A DNA stretch of 64,000 bases from Nostoc sp. S13. GTDB taxonomy: Bacteria > Cyanobacteriota > Cyanobacteriia > Cyanobacteriales > Nostocaceae. The DNA lies in NCBI RefSeq assembly GCF_029379315.1, contig NZ_JAQYWQ010000015.1, forward strand, positions 1 to 64,000, read 5' to 3'. Made by a program: the position numbers and the translations under genes. The notes under the pieces were generated by a model, which was not told the DNA's origin, made no database searches, and saw nothing but the letters and a program-made list of their open reading frames with translations. Shown here piece by piece: positions 18,112-27,284 of the stretch (position 1 is the first letter of the stretch; each line of letters starts with the position of its first letter).

Positions 18112-19452
18112 TTATTCACCAGTAATCGACAGTTCATCAACCCAGATTTTCGGGCAAACTCCCCCTGGCGTTAACTCCACCTCTTTTTCCACATAAATAA
18201 TTGACTTTAAGAGTTCTAAGAAATCGCCAGCAACAGTTGCTGACTCAATACTCGTCTTGACACCCTTATTAACTAGCCAGCCATCAAACGGCAAAGAAAA
18301 CGAACCTTGCAAGGATTTAACTCCTGCATGGAGAGCTTGTAAATCATCGATAAGAATCACATTTTCAGCCGTTTCTAAGCTAAACTCCTGCTCAGGAGTA
18401 GCTGTTGTAAAAACGTGATAAAAATTGGGACTGACGCTGACTTTTGCGCCAATACTGGCATTACCTGTTGGCTTAGTATTTAACCTTTTAGCAGTCCCTG
18501 CACTGTGGAGAAAGCTGGTTAAAACACCATTTTCAATCAGCGAAATCTGACGAGTAGGAGTTCCTTCACCATCAAAACTTTCTGCTCCTACGTTAGCTGG
18601 GTGTAGTGCATCATCAAAAACTGAAAGCAGAGGCGAAGCAATTTGCTTACCTAAATCATCAGGAGTAGATAGGCTTTGATTGTCCAAAATACTTTGGGCA
18701 TTGAACAAGTTAGAAAAACCACCCAACAGACTTAAGAAAGCTTCCGCTGAGAAAACAACTCGATATTTACCAGTCTTGATTTTTTCATAGTTCAAGTGAC
18801 TGATAGTTTTATCGGCGGTTTCTTTGATGCAACCATTAATGTCTAGTTTATCTAAACTTTGGTTGATTCTAAAAGCACCTGCACTGCGAGGTTTTTTTCC
18901 TTCTTCCTCAGTTTTGCTGTAAAGATAAACTGATGCTAAAGAGTGAGATTCAGTTCTGGCTGCACCGTCGCTATTGAGATAAAACCTGTCAATATCTCTT
19001 TGCGATAAACCATTATAAGGTACACCTTTGATGGCTGGATGAGCTGCCAGTAATTCTTTTTCAGCTACCAACAATCTTTCTATGAGTTCAGCAACAGGTG
19101 CTTGGGGTGTCTTATCCTGAGGTTTATTTGGAATAAGAACAGTAGCCTCTGGACTAAAATCAGGAACGTTTTCTTTAACACCAAAGAAACTGGCTTCGTA
19201 TGCAGTCTTCAAAGCTAATTCTAGTCCCTTGGCATCTACATCTGTAGTGCTGGTGACACCCATTGTATTATCTTCATTCCAGACACGAACTGTAACGCCA
19301 GAGCGATTGGAGGCTTTGACTTGTTTTGGCTCACCTTGGTCTACTTGGACATTAGTGTCATCTACTGTTGAGCCATAAATGTCGAATTTCTTAATACCAA
19401 GCTTATCAGCATTGTCCTTGGCAGAATTTGCAATCTCATTGATATTCGGCAT
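18112..19452 (-). CDS. pmbA: TldE/PmbA-family metalloprotease subunit
   Basis: About 446 residues from ATG at 19452 (the track adds two codons from a TTG). PmbA/TldE pairs with TldD to form a heterodimeric cytosolic zinc protease; in E. coli it trims microcin B17 precursor and degrades the CcdA antitoxin. Visible signatures: GVTVRVWNEDNTMGVTSTTDVDAKGLELALKTAYEA near the N-terminus, SLLGGFSNLFNAQSILDNQS, FDGEGTPTRQISLIENGVLTSFLHSAGTAKRL, and the tail TPGGVCPKIWVDELSITG. It lacks the HExxxH zinc motif, as expected of the TldE partner. It is downstream of tldD on the same strand with a broken four-helix gene between. Confidence 0.93.
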   Translation of the reverse strand: MPNINEIANSAKDNADKLGIKKFDIYGSTVDDTNVQVDQGEPKQVKASNRSGVTVRVWNEDNTMGVTSTTDVDAKGLELALKTAYEASFFGVKENVPDFSPEATVLIPNKPQDKTPQAPVAELIERLLVAEKELLAAHPAIKGVPYNGLSQRDIDRFYLNSDGAARTESHSLASVYLYSKTEEEGKKPRSAGAFRINQSLDKLDINGCIKETADKTISHLNYEKIKTGKYRVVFSAEAFLSLLGGFSNLFNAQSILDNQSLSTPDDLGKQIASPLLSVFDDALHPANVGAESFDGEGTPTRQISLIENGVLTSFLHSAGTAKRLNTKPTGNASIGAKVSVSPNFYHVFTTATPEQEFSLETAENVILIDDLQALHAGVKSLQGSFSLPFDGWLVNKGVKTSIESATVAGDFLELLKSIIYVEKEVELTPGGVCPKIWVDELSITGE

Positions 19453-19531
19453 AGTCAATTTTAGATTTTGGATTTTAGATTTTGGATTGGAAGCGATTCC
19501 ATTTTAGATATTAAATTTTGGATTTTAGATG
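19453..19531. repeat. STRR cluster (TTTTAGATTTTGGA)n
   Basis: Tandem TTTTAGATTTTGGATTTTAGAT units sit between pmbA and the four-helix pseudogene; a matching set (AAAATCCAAAATCTAAAATCT) lies at 19894-19922 on its other side, so the small gene is bracketed by inverted copies of one repeat. Confidence 0.8.
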
Positions 19532-19891
19532 TTATGACTTATATTTTTCTCGTAGTGTTTTTATTGACGAAACAGTCATAGCTAGAATTTCGGTAGCTTC
19601 TTGCATTAGGCTTTTTAGTTTTTCTGCTGTCATTAATCCAGATTCAATAACAAGCTCCAACCAGTAAAGCGTTTCATCAGCTTCTTCTTACACAATACCG
19701 AGTTTGGCAATTAAATCAGCTGTTGATTTAGCTCGACAGGCTGCTCGATAATTAGCACCAACTGAAGTTGCTGAACGTAACAACTGTTTGCCAATGACAT
19801 CAGCAACTCTAGTTTCTGGCAGTTGCTCAACTAGACGAATAACTCCTAATGCCAGCTGCTTTGTTCTAGCCTTAAACTCCTGCTGATTCAC
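19532..19891 (-). pseudogene. Four-helix-bundle (S23/IVS-type) protein, single nonsense codon
   Basis: The first 67 codons (MNQQEFKARTKQLALGVIRLVEQLP...LIAKLGIV) end at a TAA, but the same frame continues without indel as EEADETLYWLELVIESGLMTAEKLKSLMQEATEILAMTVSSIKTLREKYKS and stops at 19532. Together they give the normal family length of about 119. Homologues as I recall read LGIVEEEADETLYWLEL, so the stop is one base from GAA (Glu). The family is small, all-helical, and of unknown function. Either a recent pseudogene or a sequencing/recoding case; a simple nonsense mutation is most likely. Confidence 0.88.
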
Positions 19892-19924
19892 AATCTAAAA
19901 TCCAAAATCTAAAATCTAAAATTT

Positions 19925-21397
19925 TTATCGTCCCCCGAGGGTAATAGAATCAACCTTGATGTGGGGTTGTCCAACTGTGGTGTAAATACTGCCACTGACG
20001 GAGCCACAAAAACCGGGTGCAATTTCCAAATCTTGGGAACACATGGAAATTTTATTCATAATTTCCTTGGCTTCACCGATAAGAATTGCTCCTTTTAAAG
20101 GTTTAGTGATTTTGCCATTTTCAATCAAATAAGCTTCATCAACACTAAAGTTAAATTGGCCTGTAGCACCAACACTACCACCACCCATCTTTTTACAGTA
20201 AATACCTTTATCAACAGAGGCAAATAACTCATCAATGCTGTATTCGCCAGAATCAATATAAGTATTACGCATCCGGCTAGCAGCAGCATAGGTATAATTT
20301 TGGCGGCGTCCACTTCCAGTTCTGGGGTGTCCGGTACGTGTAGAACCTGTTCTATCTGCTAAAAAGTTTTTCAGAACGCCTTTTTCAATTAGTAGGGTTC
20401 TTTGAGCTGGCATACCTTCGTCATCCATGTCAATTGTCCCGAAGGCATTTTCAGAGCGCCCTTCATCCCAGGCTGTCAAACTTTCATGGGCAATTTTTTC
20501 GCCTTTTTTGTCAGCAAAGGGAGAGGTATCGCGTTCAATTTGAGTGGTTTCTAGTAGGTGTCCGCAAGCTTCGTGGAAGATGACACCGCCAAAGTGATTG
20601 GCCATAATGATGGGGTAAGTACCCGATTCCACGTAATCTGCGTAGAGCATTTTTCCCGCAGATTCTGCTATTTTCTCAGCAGCTTGTTGAGAATCCCAAG
20701 TTCTCAAGAAGTTGGCATCGCTAGTATTACCCGCGCGATCGCCAATTGAGGTACGATTAGTACCATCAGCAGACAACAGGTTAAACCCTACTGACTGTGT
20801 AAGGCGAATATCGCGGGCAAAAGTACCATCACTGGCGGCGATTAAAACTTCTTGCCAATCCCGGAAATAGGTAGCACGGCGCGATTGAACGTGGCTAGCT
20901 TTTTGCTTCAGGTGGGCAGTACCATCAAGGAGAACTTCTCCCATTTCTCGGATGGAGCTACATACTGGTAGCCAGGCATCTTTACCTCTTTTGGTGGCGT
21001 AATCTCTCAATAATTCCAGGTTGATTTCTGGAATGAAAGCTTTAGGAGTAGGTAGTTGCAATCCCAAGATAGAAAGACCTTTTTCTAAGGCTGCTTTCAA
21101 ACCGGAAAAAGAAAGGTCATTAGTGCTAACGTAGCAGTCAGCTTTACCGCGAAATACTCTGACTCCCGCACCTGTAGATAGACTGGGTGAAATACTTGTG
21201 ATGGCGTCATCTTCTGCAAGACAACTAATATAGTTGCGACGCTCTAAAAATAATTCGATGAAGTCAGCGCCAGCGGCGCGTCCTAGTCCCAGAAGGGTAG
21301 CCAGGGGGGCTTCCCAGGTTTCATCGAAACGCTCTGGTGTGGAGGAATATTGGAGGGTCGGAAGTTGATTTGAGAGAAGTAGCGTACTTGTAAGCAT
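19925..21397 (-). CDS. tldD: TldD-family metalloprotease
   Basis: A 490-residue zinc protease subunit that works with PmbA/TldE downstream. The zinc-binding HEACGHLLE (HExxxH) is intact within [24 protein letters not shown]. Other family segments: [62 protein letters not shown], and the C-terminal [29 protein letters not shown], which supplies the third zinc ligand region. The length is normal. The ATG is the first in frame. The tldD-pmbA arrangement on one strand supports co-expression. Confidence 0.95.
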   Translation of the reverse strand: MLTSTLLLSNQLPTLQYSSTPERFDETWEAPLATLLGLGRAAGADFIELFLERRNYISCLAEDDAITSISPSLSTGAGVRVFRGKADCYVSTNDLSFSGLKAALEKGLSILGLQLPTPKAFIPEINLELLRDYATKRGKDAWLPVCSSIREMGEVLLDGTAHLKQKASHVQSRRATYFRDWQEVLIAASDGTFARDIRLTQSVGFNLLSADGTNRTSIGDRAGNTSDANFLRTWDSQQAAEKIAESAGKMLYADYVESGTYPIIMANHFGGVIFHEACGHLLETTQIERDTSPFADKKGEKIAHESLTAWDEGRSENAFGTIDMDDEGMPAQRTLLIEKGVLKNFLADRTGSTRTGHPRTGSGRRQNYTYAAASRMRNTYIDSGEYSIDELFASVDKGIYCKKMGGGSVGATGQFNFSVDEAYLIENGKITKPLKGAILIGEAKEIMNKISMCSQDLEIAPGFCGSVSGSIYTTVGQPHIKVDSITLGGR

Positions 21398-21772
21398 GGG
21401 TAGCCTCGTCTGCTGGCGTAATTCAGAGATTTGACTGAAAAATCCTGGTGTGTTCAGTCTAACAAATGAGCGAAAGCCAAAGTCGGCAGAAAGGCAGTAG
21501 AGGTTTCCTCACCTGGGAAACTCACTTTCCCCTCTTAAGCGTCAATGAAATATTGTCAGTAACCCCCTTTCCAGAGCGATGCCTACGGCGGTAAACTACG
21601 CACTTCATGTAAATTCGAGATAGAATACAGTTTCATTTTGCGACAATAGGGGTAAAAGTTCCACTGCATTGCTAATACCCGCAGGGACTGTTTTACCTAG
21701 AAAAGGAATATAACAAATGAGTTCGTATGCTTTTTGAGTTAATTATTGGTGAGAGCCTATTCCTTCTCAGGT
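21398..21772. other. Intergenic region between tldD and the GT2 operon end
   Basis: No gene. It contains imperfect short palindromes (GAGGTTTCC/GGGAAACTC) near 21505-21530 and the tldD promoter region; no motif could be named. Confidence 0.4.
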
Positions 21773-22597
21773 TTATTTACGATTTCCCATTTTTAGGGGA
21801 ATTCTTGATGTTTCTTGCCCATTGAAAGTCTGACCTAAATTGGAAGTTGGCGCTGCCCCTAATAGATTCTTAAACAAGAGCTTTAGTATTCTAGTAATAG
21901 TTTTAATAACTTTCATTTTACTGGCAGTCGGCTTTTGATCGTATCTCAAAACCATTGGAATTTCTACGATTTTTGGTTTGAGTACTTTGGCTTTCAGCAG
22001 TAAATCTATCATGCAAGCAAATCCACTTTCAGTGAATAAACTGTCCCCATAATACATATCCAGTTTAGTGACGAAAGTACGGTTATACAGCCTGTAACCA
22101 CAAGTGTAGTCTCTTACACCTGGTAGAGGGGCTGCAATTCTAAAAAGCCAGCTAGCTCCGTAACTCATCAGCTCTCTAAATTTTGATAAGCCTATGACTT
22201 TAGAGCCTTTTCGATATCTAGATGCGATCGCAATATCATAGCTGCCAGCTATCATAGTGTCATACATCTTGATTAATAGTTCTGGTGGTTGAGTGTTGTC
22301 ACAATCCATAGCAGCTAAAAAATCACCTTCTTTGGAAATTTCTAAGAAAGTCGCGAAACCTGTTTTAATTGCTTCACCTAAACCAGCATTTTTCGGATGT
22401 TGTACTAATTTCAGTAATATACCCAGTGATTGAGATTCATCTAAAGCAGTCTGAGCAGTTTTATCACTACTGCCATCATCAACAAGAATCAGTTCTATCT
22501 CCATATTAGAGATTTGCTGCAATGTCTGAAACCTTTTGAACAAGGGGCGAATTGATTCTTGCTCGTTGTATGCGGGTAAAAGAACAAAAAGACTCAT
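21773..22597 (-). CDS. DPM1-like family 2 glycosyltransferase
   Basis: A 274-residue GT2 enzyme that, like dolichyl/undecaprenyl-phosphate mannose or glucose synthases, should transfer a sugar from a nucleotide donor to a polyprenyl phosphate or lipid. Motifs: FVLLPAYNEQESI, ELILVDDGSSDKT, the metal-binding AAMDCDNTQPPEL (DxD-like), ASRYRKGS and TCGYRLY. The C-terminal tail is short and basic, with no added membrane helices, so the protein is likely peripheral at the cytoplasmic face. It is last in an operon behind an FAD enzyme and two small transporters, which suggests a flipped lipid-linked sugar. Exact sugar unknown. Confidence 0.88.
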   Translation of the reverse strand: MSLFVLLPAYNEQESIRPLFKRFQTLQQISNMEIELILVDDGSSDKTAQTALDESQSLGILLKLVQHPKNAGLGEAIKTGFATFLEISKEGDFLAAMDCDNTQPPELLIKMYDTMIAGSYDIAIASRYRKGSKVIGLSKFRELMSYGASWLFRIAAPLPGVRDYTCGYRLYNRTFVTKLDMYYGDSLFTESGFACMIDLLLKAKVLKPKIVEIPMVLRYDQKPTASKMKVIKTITRILKLLFKNLLGAAPTSNLGQTFNGQETSRIPLKMGNRK

Positions 22598-22642
22598 AAT
22601 TACCTCGTATGACTTTTAAAATAAAATAATATTTCTCAACTT

Positions 22643-23947
22643 TCAATAATTCAGTAATATTGATTTTTTGAGAAATTCATCGACCTGTCGCACAACTGCG
22701 TTATTATTAACGCTATCATTGACCAACTGTGAGGTATTGACGATGAAAAAATCATCGTTTTCAGTACTCACTTTGGGAACAATATTTGAATAGTCTAAAA
22801 CTTGTAGCGGCTGTACTTTAATAGCTCGATTAATGTGTACTGCCACAATATCATCTGCTTCGAGTTCTGGAAACATCAAACGTATACCCTGGAAAAATAC
22901 TTGGCGCAATTCATCATCTGGTTGTTTTAATAACGGGTCAGTGGAAAGTATATATTTTGGTAGGAATGTCATGTGATATCCTGCCGTTTCTTGCAAAGAA
23001 ACTAAGTTACTCATACCGATAACTCCGGTAAAGGGAATATTTCTATCGGCAATATTTACTACGTAATAAGGAACTATAGCCTTGCGAGTAATAAGTACCA
23101 TGCAGATTACACCCAGGTATTCTACTGTTGCACCAGTGTCTGAAACTTTCACCAGTTCTTTGGCAGCAACCTGTTGCAAAATATTAACCGGGCCAGTAAA
23201 GATGACTTTATCAAAATGTTCCTTTTTACCCTGAGATTCTACCCACATTCCACCCCCTGAATGAGGTGCAATATATTCCACCGCAACACCTGTGCGAATA
23301 TGACCTCCATCTGCATAAATTAATTTTTCTATATGGTCAAAAACAGTTTTGTAACCGCCTGAAACATAACCAAGTTGTTCTTTATTTAATGAAGAATCCC
23401 GCGCTGAAAATAGTCGTTTGATATAAGCCCAGATAAAAACTGCTGATATTCGCTTATAGTTCTCTCCTAATTTGGATAGAAGCAAAGGTTTCCAGAGCTT
23501 TTCGTATGTGTTTTTACCACTAAGTTTCAAAAGCCAATCTTCAACTAAAATCTTCTCTAAGCGCCGCCAATTATTAAGGCGCGAACCATACAGCAGAGTA
23601 ACAGCTAATCTGATTTTACCTATGAGTCCAAACAGAGGAAAGCGCAGAAATTCTATAGTGTTACTAATAGAATAAAATTTTTGATGCTCGTAAAAACCTG
23701 TTAAACTTCGATGCCAACGCAGTTTATCTCCAAGACCAATATCTCTCAAGAAATTTATTAAATGAGTATCAGAAGGTAGGATAACGTGATAAAAGCGATC
23801 CCAGGTAAACAACCCGTAATCATGATAGGTGGTAAGTCCACCAAGCTGCTTATTGCTGTCGAATATAGTTACTATATGTCCTTGATGTGAAAGACGTTGG
23901 GCTAATACTAACCCAGTTATACCCCCGCCAATGATGCCTATATTCAT
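22643..23947 (-). CDS. FAD-dependent oxidoreductase (amine oxidase / protoporphyrinogen-oxidase-like)
   Basis: A 434-residue flavoprotein. The N-terminal Rossmann motif MNIGIIGGGITGLVLAQRLSHQGHIVTIFDSNKQLGGLTTYHDYG binds FAD; the C-terminal FAD contact region is less clear, and ends VNTSQLVNDSVNNNAVVRQVDEFL. The fold class includes amine oxidases, phytoene desaturases and UDP-galactopyranose mutase-like enzymes; members of this subgroup are common in polysaccharide and lipid-sugar clusters. It lies 45 bp upstream of the GT2 gene and 92 bp downstream of the small transporters, all on one strand. The substrate is unknown; oxidation or isomerisation of a lipid-linked sugar is inference only. Confidence 0.82.
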   Translation of the reverse strand: MNIGIIGGGITGLVLAQRLSHQGHIVTIFDSNKQLGGLTTYHDYGLFTWDRFYHVILPSDTHLINFLRDIGLGDKLRWHRSLTGFYEHQKFYSISNTIEFLRFPLFGLIGKIRLAVTLLYGSRLNNWRRLEKILVEDWLLKLSGKNTYEKLWKPLLLSKLGENYKRISAVFIWAYIKRLFSARDSSLNKEQLGYVSGGYKTVFDHIEKLIYADGGHIRTGVAVEYIAPHSGGGMWVESQGKKEHFDKVIFTGPVNILQQVAAKELVKVSDTGATVEYLGVICMVLITRKAIVPYYVVNIADRNIPFTGVIGMSNLVSLQETAGYHMTFLPKYILSTDPLLKQPDDELRQVFFQGIRLMFPELEADDIVAVHINRAIKVQPLQVLDYSNIVPKVSTENDDFFIVNTSQLVNDSVNNNAVVRQVDEFLKKSILLNY

Positions 23948-24039
23948 ATAAATTAGATTCAGATTTTTTCGGGATGTTTGTGAGAACTATATTCAGAAAT
24001 TCTTAATATTAATAACCTAATTTATTGCCTGTTAAGCTA

Positions 24040-24396
24040 TTAATGGACAACAAGAATTACGCCAGTTATAATCACGGAAATTCCTAACCACTGGCTAAAA
24101 ATAACTTCCTCTTTTAAAAGATAGTGAGAAGCAATTGGTATAAGTGCATACATTAATCCTAGAACTGGAAATGCTTGACTCAGAGGAATTGTCCGCAATA
24201 CATAAAGCCACAATATAGTCATAAATGTATAACAGATAAACCAAATCAAAAAATAACGAGAGAATAATAGATTTTTGATAGATGTGCTTTCTCCCTTAGT
24301 AGCGCTAGAAATGTAAAGTCCATACTTGAGTGATACGTTAGCTGTTGTTCCGAGTAAAACTACAAGCATTAAAATTAGCCAAGTAATGATGTTCAT
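24040..24396 (-). CDS. Half-size EamA/SMR-like transporter subunit (ArnF-like)
   Basis: A 118-residue protein with four membrane helices (about 3-20, 46-66, 72-92, 98-117). It resembles small multidrug resistance and ArnE/ArnF half-transporters: LGTTANVSLKYGLYIS near the N-terminus, RTIPLSQAFPVLGLMYALIPIASHYLLKEEVIFSQWLGISVIITGVILV in the second half. ArnE/F together flip aminoarabinose-phosphoundecaprenol. Its start codon overlaps the stop of the preceding half-transporter by four bases (ATGA), a sign of translational coupling and heterodimer formation. Confidence 0.85.
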   Translation of the reverse strand: MNIITWLILMLVVLLGTTANVSLKYGLYISSATKGESTSIKNLLFSRYFLIWFICYTFMTILWLYVLRTIPLSQAFPVLGLMYALIPIASHYLLKEEVIFSQWLGISVIITGVILVVH

Positions 24397-24812
24397 TTGT
24401 CAATACTTTTTGGGGAATTTCCTAGAGAAAATATAGATTTTTTAATGGGAATAACCACTAAAATAACACCTAGAAAAATAGTGATTACTCCTACTATTCG
24501 AGTTAGTGTAATCACCTCATTAAAAAAATAGTATGAACCGAAAAGTATACCGACATAATTTAAACTAGTGAGTGGATAAGCAATACTCAATTTTACAGAG
24601 CGCAGAGCCAATATCCAATTTACTACTCCCAAGCAATAAACACTTACAGCTAATGCTAATTGTTGAATAAATACCCAAGTAAATAATCCTTCATTTACAT
24701 TACTCATGGTATTTTTCATCAGCAATTGCCCAGCAATACTAAATAAAATACTGATAAATAAAAGGGTATAAGGAATTATTTGAAACTGGGAAATTTGCAA
24801 TATAAATTTCAT
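24393..24812 (-). CDS. Half-size EamA/SMR-like transporter subunit (ArnE-like)
   Basis: A 139-residue, four-helix membrane protein (helices about 12-30, 45-65, 72-92, 98-118). Family features: FISILFSIAGQLLMKN and LALRSVKLSIAYPLTSLNYVGILFGSYYFFNEVITLTRIVGVITIFLGVILVV. It is the first gene of the operon and overlaps the second half-transporter by four bases. With the DPM1-like GT2 and the FAD enzyme it suggests a lipid-linked sugar made at the cytoplasmic face and flipped across the membrane. The substrate is not readable from sequence. Confidence 0.85.
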   Translation of the reverse strand: MKFILQISQFQIIPYTLLFISILFSIAGQLLMKNTMSNVNEGLFTWVFIQQLALAVSVYCLGVVNWILALRSVKLSIAYPLTSLNYVGILFGSYYFFNEVITLTRIVGVITIFLGVILVVIPIKKSIFSLGNSPKSIDK

Positions 24813-26508
24813 TGTACATTTGCCTCAATCGAGATAGTAGGTATGAACCGGACAGGAAACAACTTGTTGTTTTGAACGTTTCGGATCTCGGTAACACCTT
24901 CTGTGCAATTCGACTTCCACTTCAGTAAATAGACAACGAAATTAGGAAGGCTATGTTGAAGAAACTGATATCAAAATGACCGTTTCAGCTGATGTCCTAG
25001 AGTTAAAAATTAATAGCTGTATTATCTGAGCCTCCGATATTATCAAAGTAGAGTACGCTAATTAGGTTTAGTGGGTTATACCAGAGAAATCAGTTTTCTT
25101 GCTTGGCAATTGGCATAATTAATTTAGGCTTTGTCCAACTGTGAATTACAGAAATCTTCTGTGTCAGCCAGTTATGCATCAAGACTACTTTTGGCGCGAT
25201 CGCAATATTTATGTTATAAACGATACAGATATAGTCAAGGTTGAGAGCTTTGTCAGTCGTAGACATCGCCTACTGAAATTCTCAAGCCATTAAATTAACT
25301 GGATTGATAAATGTTCTTACTTTCCTCCAGAAAAGTTTATTAATTTACTGATATCCCATAGAATCTCTCTAGGCTCACAGACATATCTGTAACCTCGGCT
25401 GGAAACTAAGCCAATTCATAAAAATTTTTACTCACATTCAGTGTGTATACGTGCTCTTTCTGCACATGGGAACACAATAAGTAATAGAAGTCTGCTTGGC
25501 TGCGGAAACCATAGATAAATCAGTCTACAGGAATGTGCTTTACAGGTTTCTAGGGAATTTTGCTGAATGTGCAAACGGAATTTTTGACCACACTAACGGC
25601 TAATGTAAACTAGCTTTGGCTGATCAACTCGGAGTTAATGTTAATTGCATCTGATTTGAGATGTTTTTACATTACTTAGTATTAGGTTGGCTTAACTTGT
25701 TCTGAATTACATGTAATTTTAACTATAGGTTTACTTTAACTTTATTGTTACATGTAATCACCTACTAGAATACCATGAGAAAAGCGGGTTGCAAATTTAT
25801 CGCCACACTTTATCAAAAATTCATTTACTGAAAATATACTGAAACACAAACTTCATCAAATCGAAATTTTCTCTACATGAATTTTTATTTTTAAGGATTT
25901 GTGCATTTATGAAGCACTTTCTGGCTAAGAAACTTGCCGAAGTAGCGATTTAGCCTCAGACTCTAGAAGTGCAAATGTAAAAGTTTGATAAAGCAGAATT
26001 GAAATTTCAACAACAGTGTAAGCACTGGGAAATTGTAGTATAAAAATACATTATTTACAGCACAAGTTATAAATGCAACCGATAGTCTGAATCGTTTTTT
26101 GTTTATCCAAGAAAATTTTCAAATTTACATATTTCAGACAAAACTTGGTTGATAGTTAATTCTGACACTAAGTAAGTCAAAATATTTTATCTCTGAATTC
26201 TGTCATCAAAGTTTATTTGATACTAAAGATTGATTGTAAGTATACTTTTAAAAGTTAGCGTAGGTTTAGAGATACAAAAGCTCAACAATACCTAACCATA
26301 GCGTTCATGGGGTGAAGGAGAAGATCAAGCTTGCCATTATAAGAAAATATTTCATTTCAAAAGCGAGTATCAAGTGGTCAAAATCATACTCATAGACAAG
26401 AATTTCCCATAAAAAACTACCAACTTCCGTGTTTAAAGACATTACTGGGTTAGCTGTCTGATAATTTCCAGCAGTTTCAAGTTGAGAAAAAATTCGTGAT
26501 ACTCGGTA
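24813..26508. other. 1.7-kb gene-free, decayed region
   Basis: No intact ORF over 60 codons on either strand. Traces of decay are visible: at 25909 a start codon with upstream AAGGA opens MKHFLAKKLAEVAI, and the frame reads on through three stops (TAG at 25951, TAA at 25978 and 26041) as PQTLEVQM, KFDKAELKFQQQCKHWEIVV, each stop one base from a Gln codon. Twin palindromes lie near 25710 and 25752. The sequence is otherwise AT-rich and structureless to the eye. Confidence 0.55.
25707..25762. promoter_or_regulatory. Pair of ATTACATGTAAT palindromes
   Basis: A perfect 12-bp palindrome ATTACATGTAAT and a second copy TTACATGTAA about 40 bp (roughly four helical turns) to the right. Spacing and symmetry resemble a dimeric repressor's twin operator, but there is no obvious target gene. 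Confidence 0.4.
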
Positions 26509-26772
26509 TTATTTAATTTCTCTAAGTTGTTTTCTTCTAGCTTCAGTTTGTTTTAACTCATTTTCCTGCAAAAGCCTGTTGGTAATGATCAAGACAATGA
26601 TTAACAATCCAAACTGAATCTGCCAGGGTGCTAATACTAAAGTTAAAATCAAGCTAATAGCTGCAAATACACCTGCAAGATATGCTATTTCATCAGTACT
26701 TTTTTTAAATAAGTAGCCAGTGGCTAAAGCAGTACATAGTGGTATCAAGAAAAACAAAGGCATTTTACTCAC
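26509..26772 (-). CDS. Small hypothetical membrane protein
   Basis: An 87-residue protein not recognised as any family. Three hydrophobic segments are visible (about 4-22, 27-47, 50-66) followed by a charged C-terminal helix (ENELKQTEARRKQLREIK) that is likely cytoplasmic. Codon use and the clean ATG support a real gene. It stands alone between the decayed region and tex; no functional inference is possible. Confidence 0.65.
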   Translation of the reverse strand: MSKMPLFFLIPLCTALATGYLFKKSTDEIAYLAGVFAAISLILTLVLAPWQIQFGLLIIVLIITNRLLQENELKQTEARRKQLREIK

Positions 26773-27284
26773 CTCTGAACTAAAGGTTGTAGTGTTTATG
26801 AAACAAACTTTTTGGAATTGGGGTTAATTTTACATCCAATCAGGTTTTAGCCACAACAGTCGATCGAAATAAATATTATAGAAACTCAAGATTATGCAAT
26901 GTTGTATATTACACCAATTTGAATAATTATTGCGACAGGTGAAGCTACCCAAAAGCTTGGCGAATAACTCCTTATTCTGTGGTTGTCGGTGGGTTGTGTT
27001 TATTTCGCCAATTGCACTCTTACAGCAGATTTCAAGGAAGGTGAAGTAGACAACGATTCGTTTCAAAGCCAGGTATAAAGCGTGTTTTAATTCTGTTAGC
27101 ACGGGGCGTAGCCTATTCACCAATTCTGACACCTCGGCGGAGTAATCGCAAGTTCCGCTCCTGAATTCTGCTGTCTGAGCAATCATCTGGTAAATTAGCT
27201 TAAAACTTTGGCCTTGCGCCAGGATAAGGATCTAGCATATTACCTTTAGAAGTAGCTTTTTCATTTTTTCATTTTAGACACCTA
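26773..27284. other. Intergenic region upstream of tex
   Basis: The 118-residue minus-strand track ORF here has no domain, odd cysteine-rich composition and no ribosome binding site; I do not accept it. Otherwise AT-rich spacer with the tex promoter, not pinpointed. Confidence 0.45.

Noticed and set aside
26830-27186. 118-residue minus-strand ORF
   Set aside because: No domain, cysteine-rich unusual composition, no ribosome binding site, and it fills an otherwise normal spacer.
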